From assembly GCA_034440595.1 (NCBI GenBank), contig JAWXCH010000469.1, positions 1 through 7,441 on the forward strand: a stretch of 7,441 nucleotides of DNA, read 5' to 3'. Position numbers and translations under genes: made by a program. This document shows positions 1 through 6,412 of this stretch, piece by piece. Source of the DNA: JAWXCH01 sp034440595. GTDB taxonomy: Bacteria; Planctomycetota; Planctomycetia; Pirellulales; JALHPA01. Numbering within the stretch: position 1 is the first letter of the stretch; every line of letters starts with the position of its first letter. Below the pieces are notes generated by a model. It was not told where the DNA came from and did no database searches. It saw only the letters and a list, made by a program, of their open reading frames with translations.

Positions 1-97
1 GGCTAGCCGACTACCTTGCCCGCCGAACCGGATCCCCCTTCGTCCGCCGCACCACCCGAGCTATCATGGCCAACGCCGCATAAGCTGACGTGGACCC
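1..97. repeat. Left arm of a 97-bp perfect terminal inverted repeat
   Basis: Bases 1-97 are the exact reverse complement of 7345-7441, with no mismatch; identity stops abruptly at base 98 (ccc against gta on the other side). The arm is GC-rich (65 of 97 bases) compared with the AT-richer sequence just inside it. It contains the 3' end of a reading frame (3-83) followed by 14 bp. The simplest reading is that each arm is the end of one insertion-sequence copy, with two copies in opposite orientation on either side of the cluster. The arm coincides exactly with the window edge and cuts the gene, so the window most likely ends because an assembly broke in a repeated element rather than because this is a true molecule end. 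Confidence 0.95.
3..83 (+). CDS. 3' end of a truncated gene, probably an insertion-sequence transposase
   Basis: An open frame enters from the left edge and gives 26 residues starting LADYLARRTGSP and ending RRTTRAIMANAA before TAA at 81-83. The composition is Arg- and Ala-rich, as at the basic C-terminus of many transposases. The same 26 codons occur inverted at the right end, and the frame stops only 14 bp before the repeat boundary, the usual spacing between a transposase stop and an IS tip. The gene has no start in the window. I cannot name the IS family from so short a tail; transposase is an inference from repetition and placement, not from a domain. Confidence 0.5.
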   Translation, partial: LADYLARRTGSPFVRRTTRAIMANAA

Positions 98-301
98 CCC
101 ACAGGGTTTCAGTAAACGGAGACATGCTTTCCAGATTGTAATCCTTAAGTCCAACGTGAGATTCATTCTCATATGAGACTTCACGGCCCGAATCATGGCG
201 GCTCAGTCGCAGGCCGGAACTACGAAAAGCTAAACACGGTTTTTTTCGTCAATCGATGAGTGACTAACTTGCGATAGCACAGTACCATTTGAGACCATGA
301 G
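98..301. other. AT-richer spacer without a supported gene
   Basis: All six frames between the left repeat arm and the integrase remnant were read. Only short frames are open and none resembles a family I know. One minus-strand frame stays open from about 250 into the repeat arm but has no usable start and ends in low-complexity Gly/Ser/Ala. It may be decayed mobile-element sequence. Confidence 0.5.
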
Positions 302-544
302 TCAATTTATAAAACCGTGAACACATTTTTTAAGATACATGCGATCTCTTGCTGCGCCCCAGTCGGACAATGCCTCGTTCGGGTGATAAATGGTTGGCGA
401 ATGCACCACTTGCCGAGTCTTCACGTTGATCATCAGCAACACAAACGCATCGCGCCAGCCCATTATCGTCAGCACTTTACGAGTGAAGAAGTCACGCTGC
501 CTGAGTGAAGTCAAGTGCAAGCAGCGACTAAGTGGGCTGCTCAA
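302..544 (-). pseudogene. Remnant of an rve-domain (DDE integrase-type) transposase
   Basis: The minus-strand frame encodes about 80 residues containing SLRQRDFFTRKVLT, then GWRDAFVLLMINVKTRQVV and SPTIYHPNEA. This is the pattern of the first catalytic block of rve-type transposases in bacterial IS elements: the DFF aspartate, the V-L-T strand, the FVLL.I.V.TR.V strand and the HPNEA turn before the next helix. The other catalytic Asp and Glu, the N-terminal helix-turn-helix and the C-terminal end are missing. An in-frame TAA lies just upstream (548-550) and a TGA ends the frame at 302-304. After HPNEA the match fades; a +1 shift gives a segment with GAQQEIACILKNV, so a frameshift near 365-375 is likely. 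A full family member would be around 300 residues or more. It is inactive, and its age relative to the IS ends is unknown. Confidence 0.7.
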
Positions 545-756
545 GAGTTATGAAAGGAGGGTGGCATAACAGGTATCTGGCCCGATGGGCGTGAATGGGG
601 TGGAATTGGGTGAGGATGCTCGACCTACTCCACGCGTGCCAGAATCAGCTAAACTTCTTTCGTTTCCACTACGGCGCGGAGGCGACCGGAGCGATTGTCT
701 CGATTGCGTCGACAGGCAGATCAACCCAGCAGGAATGGAAAATGTCGGGCATTTCA
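545..756. other. Unassigned stretch between the integrase remnant and the promoter
   Basis: Two frames are open on opposite strands here (plus 585-782, minus 838-548), but neither shows a signal peptide, a known domain or a convincing ribosome binding site. The plus-strand frame contains RRGGDRSDCLDCVDRQ and the minus one is rich in Ser, Pro and Arg, typical of shadow frames in GC-rich non-coding or decayed DNA. GGAGG at 556-560 is too far from the ATG at 585 to serve it. It may be relic mobile-element or upstream regulatory sequence. Confidence 0.4.
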
Positions 757-785
757 TTGTCATCATAACTTTTAGGGCGTAAGAT
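757..785 (+). promoter_or_regulatory. Sigma70-like promoter for the efflux cluster
   Basis: TTGTCA (757-762) and TAAGAT (780-785) are separated by exactly 17 bp and match the -35 and -10 consensus at 5/6 and 4/6 positions. The predicted transcript would start near 792, only about 18 nt before the ATG at 810, and would open the five-gene plus-strand run. No MerR-type dyad is evident in the spacer, and the 17-bp spacing is standard rather than the 19-20 bp of MerR-controlled promoters. Confidence 0.5.
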
Positions 786-809
786 GTAGCAAAGGAATGT
801 CCAAACAAT

Positions 810-1325
810 ATGTTGCATCGCTGCACTGTTTTATTCATGATTGTGGGGTTATTTGCCAGCCATCTGGCTGCGGTTCCTCATGCGCACGGCAGGGTTTCTG
901 CCGCCGAGCAGCGGCAACACGACTCGACGCCCCACTTTCACCTCGACTGGCTGTTCGGTGCTGAGCACGAACACGGCAATAAGCATAGACATGGCGAACA
1001 GGGCCATAGTGCACATGATCACGGGCACTCGCACGGCCAGCACGATTCGATACCTCCTGAGGGTTCGGATGGTCAATTACCATCGAATAGCTCTCACGGT
1101 TCAGACCACGACGCTGGTGCAATCTATTTAGTTCACGCGGGTCAGGTACCCATTCCAAATCAGGTATCGACAGAATTGGCGTCGCAGTTCGCCGGGACCG
1201 TTCCCGACTTCGAGTATTTAGCCACGATGTGGCCCATTCTTTTTTCGTTGGCACACTGGCATCCACCTGATGGGGTGCTGGACGCTTCGGATATTTACCT
1301 CACTCTGCGGAATCTCCGCATTTAA
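810..1325 (+). CDS. Secreted histidine-rich protein, putative metal binder
   Basis: This 171-residue protein begins with a basic and hydrophobic stretch (MLHRCTVLFMIVGLFASHLA) that looks like a Sec signal peptide, with likely cleavage near PHAHG at residues 23-27. Residues 53-78 hold ten histidines in 26 positions as HxH and HG repeats (HEHG, HRHG, HDHGHSHG), and the whole protein has 22. The C-terminal third is ordinary sequence ending in a SLAHWHPPDG segment and the tail YLTLRNLRI. I know no named domain. Such clusters bind Zn, Ni, Co or Cu, so a periplasmic sponge or metal donor to the downstream pump is plausible but inferred. AAAGGA at 791-796 is 13 nt upstream, a long spacing. ATG at 810 was kept because it gives the complete signal peptide; ATG at 837 would remove most of it. 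The adaptor gene starts 131 bp downstream. Confidence 0.8.
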   Translation: MLHRCTVLFMIVGLFASHLAAVPHAHGRVSAAEQRQHDSTPHFHLDWLFGAEHEHGNKHRHGEQGHSAHDHGHSHGQHDSIPPEGSDGQLPSNSSHGSDHDAGAIYLVHAGQVPIPNQVSTELASQFAGTVPDFEYLATMWPILFSLAHWHPPDGVLDASDIYLTLRNLRI

Positions 1326-1399
1326 CGAGCGCCTCTTTGCGCCGTTTTATTTGCTGCGCGATGCATCAGTCGTGCGGTTTCCCATCTCTGTTGCGTTCG

Positions 1400-1435
1400 G
1401 ATTCCGTCTCGTTCAATTTTCAAACGCTCGGAATC
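1400..1435 (+). promoter_or_regulatory. Inverted repeat in the leader of the adaptor gene
   Basis: GATTCCG (1400-1406) and CGGAATC (1429-1435) are perfect inverted 7-mers. Inside them, CGTT (1410-1413) and AACG (1423-1426) pair again around the loop CAATTTTCA. The element lies 11 nt before the GAGG ribosome binding site (1447-1450) of the adaptor gene. It could be an operator dyad for a metal-responsive regulator or an RNA hairpin controlling translation. No regulator gene is present to decide between these. Confidence 0.4.
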
Positions 1436-1456
1436 ATTTGTGAAATGAGGTAAGCG

Positions 1457-2863
1457 ATGAATCGTCACAAGTTTTTGCTCAACGCTGCTCTCGTCCTTGT
1501 TATTGGCGCCTTGGCGGCAGGTATGTTCGCGTTCGTTTATAACTCCTGGCTGTCTCAAGATACTGCCAAGGATAGCCTAGATCGCGATAGTCATCCCGCT
1601 GCGGTGCAGGACGGATCGACGCCAGTACGTGTTAGTCAAGAGGCGAGAAAGAATCTAGAACTGGTATCCAAATCGCTGCAACCTGCTCTATATTACCGCA
1701 GGATTGACTTACCAGGAGTGATTACGGATTGGCCTGGAATTAGTGATCGGGGAGTGGTTGCACCTGTCACCGGGATCGTGACTCGCATTCATGCTCACCA
1801 GGGCGATACCATCGCACCCAACGCGCCGCTGTTTTCGCTGCGACTTGTCAGCGAATCGCTTCACACTTCGCAACTCGAACTTTTCAAGGCATCCAAAGAG
1901 ATCGAAATCTCGCGCCAGCAAAAGCAACGACTGGAAGGGTTGGCACAGTCGGGGGCGGTAGCCGGTTCGCGAATGATCGAAATTGACAACCAGATTCAGC
2001 GGATGGGGGTCAACGTCCAAGCCTACCGTCAGGATCTTTTGTCCAGAGGATTGCCGCCCGAACGGATTGATGCGGCCGCCCAGGGGGAATTTGTCACCGA
2101 GATTGTTGTCTCTGCGCCGAGCGAGCAGACGCTTAAATCCGGTGAGGTTGCGCGGTCGGGAAAGACAGGGGAGGAATCAAAGCGGCTGACTTTCAGTTTC
2201 GAGTTGCAAGTTCTAAAAGTGGAATTGGGACAGCAGGTCGAAGCCGGCCAGGTACTTTGCTACCTGGCCGATCATCGCGCTTTGCTCATCGAAGGACGAG
2301 GATTCAAGAAAGACCTGCCATTGATTCAACAAGCAGCCAAGGAGAAGTTACCGATTGAAGTCACTTTTGAAACCAGCGAAGGTGCTAGTTGGCCTCCACT
2401 CACAACGCAGCTCTGGATCGAACATATTTCCAATCAGATTGATACCGCCAGCCGCACGTTTGCGTTTTACCTGCCCCTTGAAAATCAATGGCAGACGTAC
2501 AACCAGAATGGGCGTGAGCGATTCATTTGGCGCTTTCGACCTGGGGATCGCGTGCGACTATCGGTCGCGGTCGAGAAAATAGAGAACGTGTTTGTGTTGC
2601 CGCAGGCAGCATTAGTGCGCGAAGGTCCAGAGGCTTTTGTGTTTCGCCAGAATGGCGATTTATTCGACCGGATCGGTGTGCATGTCCTACACGAAGATAG
2701 TACCTCGGTTGTGATTCCCAATGACGGCAAGCTGCGTAAAGGCTCGTTCATTGCCCAGAATGCGGCCGCGTCACTCAATCGCGTGCTCAAGGCACAACTG
2801 GCCAGTGGGCAGCCAACCAACATTCATGTCCATGCCGATGGCACGACGCACGCTGCCCACTAG
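1457..2863 (+). CDS. Periplasmic adaptor subunit of a heavy-metal RND efflux system (CusB/CzcB/HlyD family)
   Basis: This 468-residue membrane-fusion protein links the RND pump to an outer-membrane channel. Residues about 8-30 (LLNAALVLVIGALAAGMFAF) form an N-terminal membrane anchor. The two half-motifs of the barrel-sandwich (lipoyl-like) domain are visible: VVAPVTGIVTRIHAHQGDTI at about 100-119, and VELGQQVEAGQVLCYLADHR at about 255-274. Between them is a helical hairpin rich in Glu, Gln and Lys (about 130-200). A beta-barrel domain and a membrane-proximal domain with VFVLPQAALVREGPEAFVF follow. Length fits the family, which is usually around 380-520. The Met-rich N-terminal metal site of E. 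coli CusB is not seen; instead the extreme C-terminus is HVHADGTTHAAH, a possible metal tail. GAGG at 1447-1450 lies 6 nt before ATG 1457. The pump gene starts 11 nt after the stop. CusB and CzcB cannot be told apart, so no symbol is given. Confidence 0.95.
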   Translation: MNRHKFLLNAALVLVIGALAAGMFAFVYNSWLSQDTAKDSLDRDSHPAAVQDGSTPVRVSQEARKNLELVSKSLQPALYYRRIDLPGVITDWPGISDRGVVAPVTGIVTRIHAHQGDTIAPNAPLFSLRLVSESLHTSQLELFKASKEIEISRQQKQRLEGLAQSGAVAGSRMIEIDNQIQRMGVNVQAYRQDLLSRGLPPERIDAAAQGEFVTEIVVSAPSEQTLKSGEVARSGKTGEESKRLTFSFELQVLKVELGQQVEAGQVLCYLADHRALLIEGRGFKKDLPLIQQAAKEKLPIEVTFETSEGASWPPLTTQLWIEHISNQIDTASRTFAFYLPLENQWQTYNQNGRERFIWRFRPGDRVRLSVAVEKIENVFVLPQAALVREGPEAFVFRQNGDLFDRIGVHVLHEDSTSVVIPNDGKLRKGSFIAQNAAASLNRVLKAQLASGQPTNIHVHADGTTHAAH

Positions 2864-2865
2864 GA
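2862..2865 (+). promoter_or_regulatory. Ribosome binding site of the RND pump, overlapping the adaptor stop
   Basis: AGGA at 2862-2865 overlaps the adaptor stop TAG (2861-2863) and lies 9 nt before ATG 2875. Termination on the adaptor gene would bring ribosomes onto the pump start, which points to translational coupling and matched subunit output. Confidence 0.6.
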
Positions 2866-2874
2866 ACACAACTC

Positions 2875-5800
2875 ATGCTCAATGCCATTATTCGATTTTC
2901 GCTACGGTATCGCATGCTGATCGTTGTCGTCAGTTTGACGCTGCTGATCTATGGAAGCTACCTGGCGACAACATTGCCGATCGACGTGTTTCCTGACCTC
3001 GACCGTCCTCGGGTCGTGATTATCACCGAATGTCCTGGCTTGGCAACCGAGGAGGTGGAAACGCTCGTCACTCAGCCAATCGAGATCGCTTTATTGGGAG
3101 CGGCGGGGGTGCAGGCCGTTCGTAGTCAGACCACGGCTGGACTCAACGTAATCTACGTTGAGTTCAACTGGGAGACTGACATTCGCGCTGCTCGTCAGAC
3201 CATTCAGGAACGATTGTCCACATTGGCAGGTCTGCTGCCCGAAGGCATTCGCCCTCAGATGACACCGCCGGCGTCGATTATGGGGCAGATTGTCATCGCG
3301 GGAATGTACCGACAAACTGGTCCGCAAGGCGGAGAGCTGGTTCCGATTGGCAAAACGGGGCGCATGGCTGAATTGATTCAGAAGGCCGACGGCGCGCCAC
3401 AGATATTAGCATGGCGTCCGGTGGATCGGCATGACGTTGACTCGTGGGCTTCACTTCGGGTGGAACAGGTCACTTGGCAGCCGCCAGCAGCAGCGGAAAC
3501 GTCGAGCACGGATGAGCGCCAGGCCCTAGTTAAGATCGATGGTCAAGAGCATGAAATTCGATTCCCCTCAAAAGAGTCGCAAAGTATGGAGTTGCGAACG
3601 TTAGCCGATTGGGTCGTTCGCCCTCGATTGCTAAAGATTTCAGGTGTGGCCGAAGTATTCATTCAAGGAGGAGACCGCAAGCAGTATCAGGTGCTGGTCA
3701 ATCCCACTGCGCTGCAGGAATACGGCGTGACCCTTAAAGAAGTTGAAGACGCATTATCCCAAAGCAACCTTAACACCAGCGGCGGCTTTGCAGTGACGGG
3801 TGAAACAGAACGTCCGATTCGCATCCTTGGCCGTCTCGGTCCAGATGCAGCCAAGGTGATCCGGGACTTGCGTAAAATCCCGGTAAAGCAAAGCGACTTG
3901 CGACCCGTGCTACTCGAAGATGTGGCTCGAGTAGCGGAAGGTTCGCAGTTCAAAAGAGGTGACGGGAGTATCAATGGCCAGCCAGGGACGGTGTTCACGA
4001 TAGTCAAGCAGCCACATGTTGATACACGTGCCTTGACTGATTCGATTGCAACCGCGTTGAACGATTTGGAATCCTCGCTGCCGTCCGATATCGTGATCAA
4101 TTCCGATCTATTTCGCCTCAAGAACTTTATCGATCGGGGAATTTTCAATGTCGGCGAAGCACTGGTGATTGGTGCGGTTCTGGTGATCATTATTCTGTTT
4201 CTATTCTTGCTGAACTTTCGCACGACGTTTATTACGCTTACTGCAATCCCTCTATCTCTGGTAATCACGACGCTCGTGTTTCGCGTGCTCGGTCACCTAA
4301 CAGGCGCGCAGCTATCCATCAATGTCATGACGCTTGGCGGTATTGCAGTAGCGATGGGTGAATTAGTTGACGATGCCATTGTCGATGTCGAGAACATCTT
4401 TCGCCGACTAAAAGAAAACAATTCCGCAGTCAATCCGCGGTCGGCACTGGTGGTAGTCTACGAAGCTAGCAAAGAAATCCGCAGCGCCATTGTGTTTGGC
4501 ACCGCAGTGGTGATTCTCGTTTTCTTGCCACTCTTCGCACTGTCCGGTGTGGAAGGCAGGCTTTTTACACCGCTCGGCATTGCCTATATCGTTTCGATTC
4601 TCGCGTCATTGCTGGTGTCGTTGACTGTGACGCCTGTTCTCAGCTACTACTTGCTGCCTCAATCGAAGGCCACCCATCAAAAAGGCGATGGTCCGCTGTT
4701 AAGAATGCTGAAATGGAGTGCGACGTATTTGATTCGCCTCAGCATGGCCGCGCCAGGTCGATTACTGCTGATTACCTGGCTTATGGTTGCCTTTGCGGCT
4801 TGGGAATTGACTCAGCTTGGCCGTGATTTTTTGCCGCAGTTCGACGAGGGAAGCATTCAGGTCAATGTCACGCTACCGCCCGGCTCTTCACTCCAGGCGT
4901 CACATGAAACGGCACGTTCCATTGACGCAAAATTCCGAGAACGGCAACGGTCGGCTGCCAATCCTGACGGAGAAATCTTGCACTTTGTACATAGGACGGG
5001 TCGAGCCGAAATGGATGAACACGCAGCTCCAGTCAACACAAGCGAGTACATCATCAGTATGAACCCGGCTGCCCAACATAGCCGGGATGAGACCATTGCT
5101 AATATACTTGCCGACCTTCGCCAGGAGGTGCCGGGCGTGGATATCGAAGTCGAACAGCCCCTTGCGCACCTGATCAGTCACATGGTCTCTGGTGTTTATG
5201 CCCAGATCGCAATTAAAATCGTGGGCGACGACCTGGACACACTGTTGGCATCTGCCGAAAAAGTTAGATCTGCAATTCAGGATGTGCCAGGCTTGACGCC
5301 ACCGGTTATCGAGCCGGTGCAACAAACCGCCGAGCTGCAAATTCGTCTGCGACCCGATGATTTGGCCCGCTATGGTCTCACCCGGGCGTATGTCGGCCAG
5401 TTCATGCAAACCGCTCTGCAAGGCGAGGTCAGTTCACCGGTGCTGGAAGGTCAACGGCGCTTTGACTTGCTGATCCGTCTGGAAGAGAACTATCGAACCG
5501 ACTACGCCAATCTCGGCCGCCTGCGGATTGATCTGCCGGATGGCAAAGGTCAGGTGGAGTTGGCCTCGCTTGCGGATATAAGCGAAGGAGTCGGGCCGAA
5601 TGCAATTAATCGCGAAAATGCACGCCGGCGCATCGTCATCCGGTGCAACACTCAAGACCGCGATCTGGCGAGTGCAGTCGCCGAAATCCAACAGCGTGTC
5701 AAAGCTCGCATTGACTTACCGGAAGGGTACTTTGTTGAATATGCCGGTCAATTTGAAAGCCAGCAACGCGCAACGACGTTGATCGTTGTACTTGCGGCCG

Positions 5801-6324
5801 TCTCGGTGGTAGGAATGTTTGTAGTCCTGATGCTACTTTACCCGTCGGTGCGAATTGTGTTTCAAATTCTCAATGCATTGCCAACGGCATTTATCGGAGG
5901 TGTGCTGGGTCTGGTGATAACCGGCCAATCCTTAACGGTTGCCAGCCTCGTGGGATTTATCTCGCTGGGGGGCATCGCTGTTCGTAACGGCATATTGCTA
6001 GTCACACATTACTTTCATTTGATGAAAGAAGAACACGAAGATTTCACCGAAGCGATGGTGCTGCGCGGCAGCCTGGAACGGCTTGCTCCAGTTTTAATGA
6101 CTGCCTTGACCGCTGGTATCGGACTCTTGCCGCTGGTTTGGGGTGGTCAAGAGCCGGGACGCGAGATTCTGTACCCGGTGGCGACTGTCATCCTCGGCGG
6201 ACTGGTCACCTCGACCTTCTGTGAGTTTCTGATTCATCCTGGTCTGTTTCTGGCATTCAGTGGCAAGGACGCTGAGAAACTCGTGAAAGCCGACAATTCT
6301 GAGCTAGACCATTTATCCACTTAA
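2875..6324 (+). CDS. Heavy-metal efflux RND pump (CusA/CzcA family inner-membrane permease)
   Basis: This 1149-residue proton-driven transporter moves metal ions from periplasm or cytoplasm through the adaptor to an outer-membrane channel. It shows the RND plan: TM1 near 10-32, a large periplasmic loop, TM2-6 between about 430 and 590, TM7 near 627-645, a second large loop, and TM8-12 from about 968 to 1124. TM4 carries GELVDDAIVDVEN (495-507), the HME-RND signature with Asp499 and Asp500 in the proton path. TM10 has LGGIAVRNGILLV, with Arg1037 and Asn1038. CusA and CzcA are around 1050 residues; the excess lies between about 145 and 237, before LRTLADWVVRPRL, in the first periplasmic loop. 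In the second loop the segment LISHMVSGVYAQIAIKI (766-782) lies where CusA has its Met623 region, but the aligned residue seems to be His769. Substrate is therefore uncertain: a divalent metal or Cu/Ag remain possible. The 5' end is tightly coupled to the adaptor gene. Confidence 0.97.
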   Translation: MLNAIIRFSLRYRMLIVVVSLTLLIYGSYLATTLPIDVFPDLDRPRVVIITECPGLATEEVETLVTQPIEIALLGAAGVQAVRSQTTAGLNVIYVEFNWETDIRAARQTIQERLSTLAGLLPEGIRPQMTPPASIMGQIVIAGMYRQTGPQGGELVPIGKTGRMAELIQKADGAPQILAWRPVDRHDVDSWASLRVEQVTWQPPAAAETSSTDERQALVKIDGQEHEIRFPSKESQSMELRTLADWVVRPRLLKISGVAEVFIQGGDRKQYQVLVNPTALQEYGVTLKEVEDALSQSNLNTSGGFAVTGETERPIRILGRLGPDAAKVIRDLRKIPVKQSDLRPVLLEDVARVAEGSQFKRGDGSINGQPGTVFTIVKQPHVDTRALTDSIATALNDLESSLPSDIVINSDLFRLKNFIDRGIFNVGEALVIGAVLVIIILFLFLLNFRTTFITLTAIPLSLVITTLVFRVLGHLTGAQLSINVMTLGGIAVAMGELVDDAIVDVENIFRRLKENNSAVNPRSALVVVYEASKEIRSAIVFGTAVVILVFLPLFALSGVEGRLFTPLGIAYIVSILASLLVSLTVTPVLSYYLLPQSKATHQKGDGPLLRMLKWSATYLIRLSMAAPGRLLLITWLMVAFAAWELTQLGRDFLPQFDEGSIQVNVTLPPGSSLQASHETARSIDAKFRERQRSAANPDGEILHFVHRTGRAEMDEHAAPVNTSEYIISMNPAAQHSRDETIANILADLRQEVPGVDIEVEQPLAHLISHMVSGVYAQIAIKIVGDDLDTLLASAEKVRSAIQDVPGLTPPVIEPVQQTAELQIRLRPDDLARYGLTRAYVGQFMQTALQGEVSSPVLEGQRRFDLLIRLEENYRTDYANLGRLRIDLPDGKGQVELASLADISEGVGPNAINRENARRRIVIRCNTQDRDLASAVAEIQQRVKARIDLPEGYFVEYAGQFESQQRATTLIVVLAAVSVVGMFVVLMLLYPSVRIVFQILNALPTAFIGGVLGLVITGQSLTVASLVGFISLGGIAVRNGILLVTHYFHLMKEEHEDFTEAMVLRGSLERLAPVLMTALTAGIGLLPLVWGGQEPGREILYPVATVILGGLVTSTFCEFLIHPGLFLAFSGKDAEKLVKADNSELDHLST

Positions 6325-6326
6325 AC

Positions 6327-6339
6327 TTGCCGGGGGCAA
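6327..6339 (+). other. Small hairpin directly after the pump stop codon
   Basis: TTGCC (6327-6331), loop GGG and GGCAA (6335-6339) form a 5-bp stem starting 2 nt after the TAA of the pump gene. No T-run follows, so it is not a standard Rho-independent terminator. It may protect or process the mRNA between pump and lipoprotein, or be chance. Confidence 0.3.
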
Positions 6340-6380
6340 TCTGCTCTCCACCGCTTGATCGAATAGAATGATTTGTCTTA

Positions 6381-6395
6381 CCCCCCCCCTTTTTT
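6381..6395 (+). repeat. C9T6 homopolymer tract upstream of the lipoprotein gene
   Basis: Nine C (6381-6389) followed by six T (6390-6395) sit 5 nt before the GGAG ribosome binding site at 6401-6404. A TAGAAT hexamer (6364-6369), possibly a -10 element, lies just before, though no good -35 is found at the right distance. Tracts of this length slip during replication and could change promoter-to-start spacing. The tract does not lie within the coding region if translation starts at 6413. Confidence 0.75.
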
Positions 6396-6400
6396 GCAAT

Positions 6401-6404
6401 GGAG
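6401..6404 (+). promoter_or_regulatory. Ribosome binding site that sets the lipoprotein start
   Basis: GGAG is followed by 8 nt and then ATG at 6413. The in-frame ATG at 6368 has no such site and would add 15 residues translated from the C/T homopolymer ahead of the lipoprotein signal peptide, so 6413 is preferred. Confidence 0.7.
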
Positions 6405-6412
6405 ATCTTTTG

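Noticed and set aside
11..196. Minus-strand frame running from the spacer into the left repeat arm
   Set aside because: It is antisense to the inward-reading C-terminal fragment, whose stop sits properly before the IS tip, and it crosses the repeat boundary.
317..508. Plus-strand open frame of 63 codons
   Set aside because: It is the antisense shadow of the integrase remnant, which has recognisable motifs on the minus strand.
585..782. Plus-strand open frame of 65 codons before the promoter
   Set aside because: No ribosome binding site at a usable distance, no known domain, Arg/Asp/Cys-rich shadow-like composition, and an overlapping frame of similar quality on the other strand.
548..838. 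Minus-strand open frame of 96 codons in frame with the integrase remnant
   Set aside because: It shows no transposase N-terminal motif, is rich in Ser, Pro and Arg, and starts inside the signal peptide of the His-rich gene; the shared frame is probably coincidence.
835..1266. Long antisense frame opposite the His-rich gene
   Set aside because: The plus strand has a signal peptide and His repeats; the antisense frame is Arg-rich and follows from the repeated codons opposite.
1329..1348. GCGC-CTCTTT-GCGC hairpin followed by TTTT after the His-rich gene, as a terminator
   Set aside because: A 4-bp stem is too weak, and the T-run is short and interrupted; the downstream genes are probably still reached by the same transcript.
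6368..6412. Alternative upstream start for the lipoprotein at ATG 6368
   Set aside because: It would put residues from the C/T homopolymer in front of the signal peptide and has no ribosome binding site; GGAG at 6401 serves ATG 6413.
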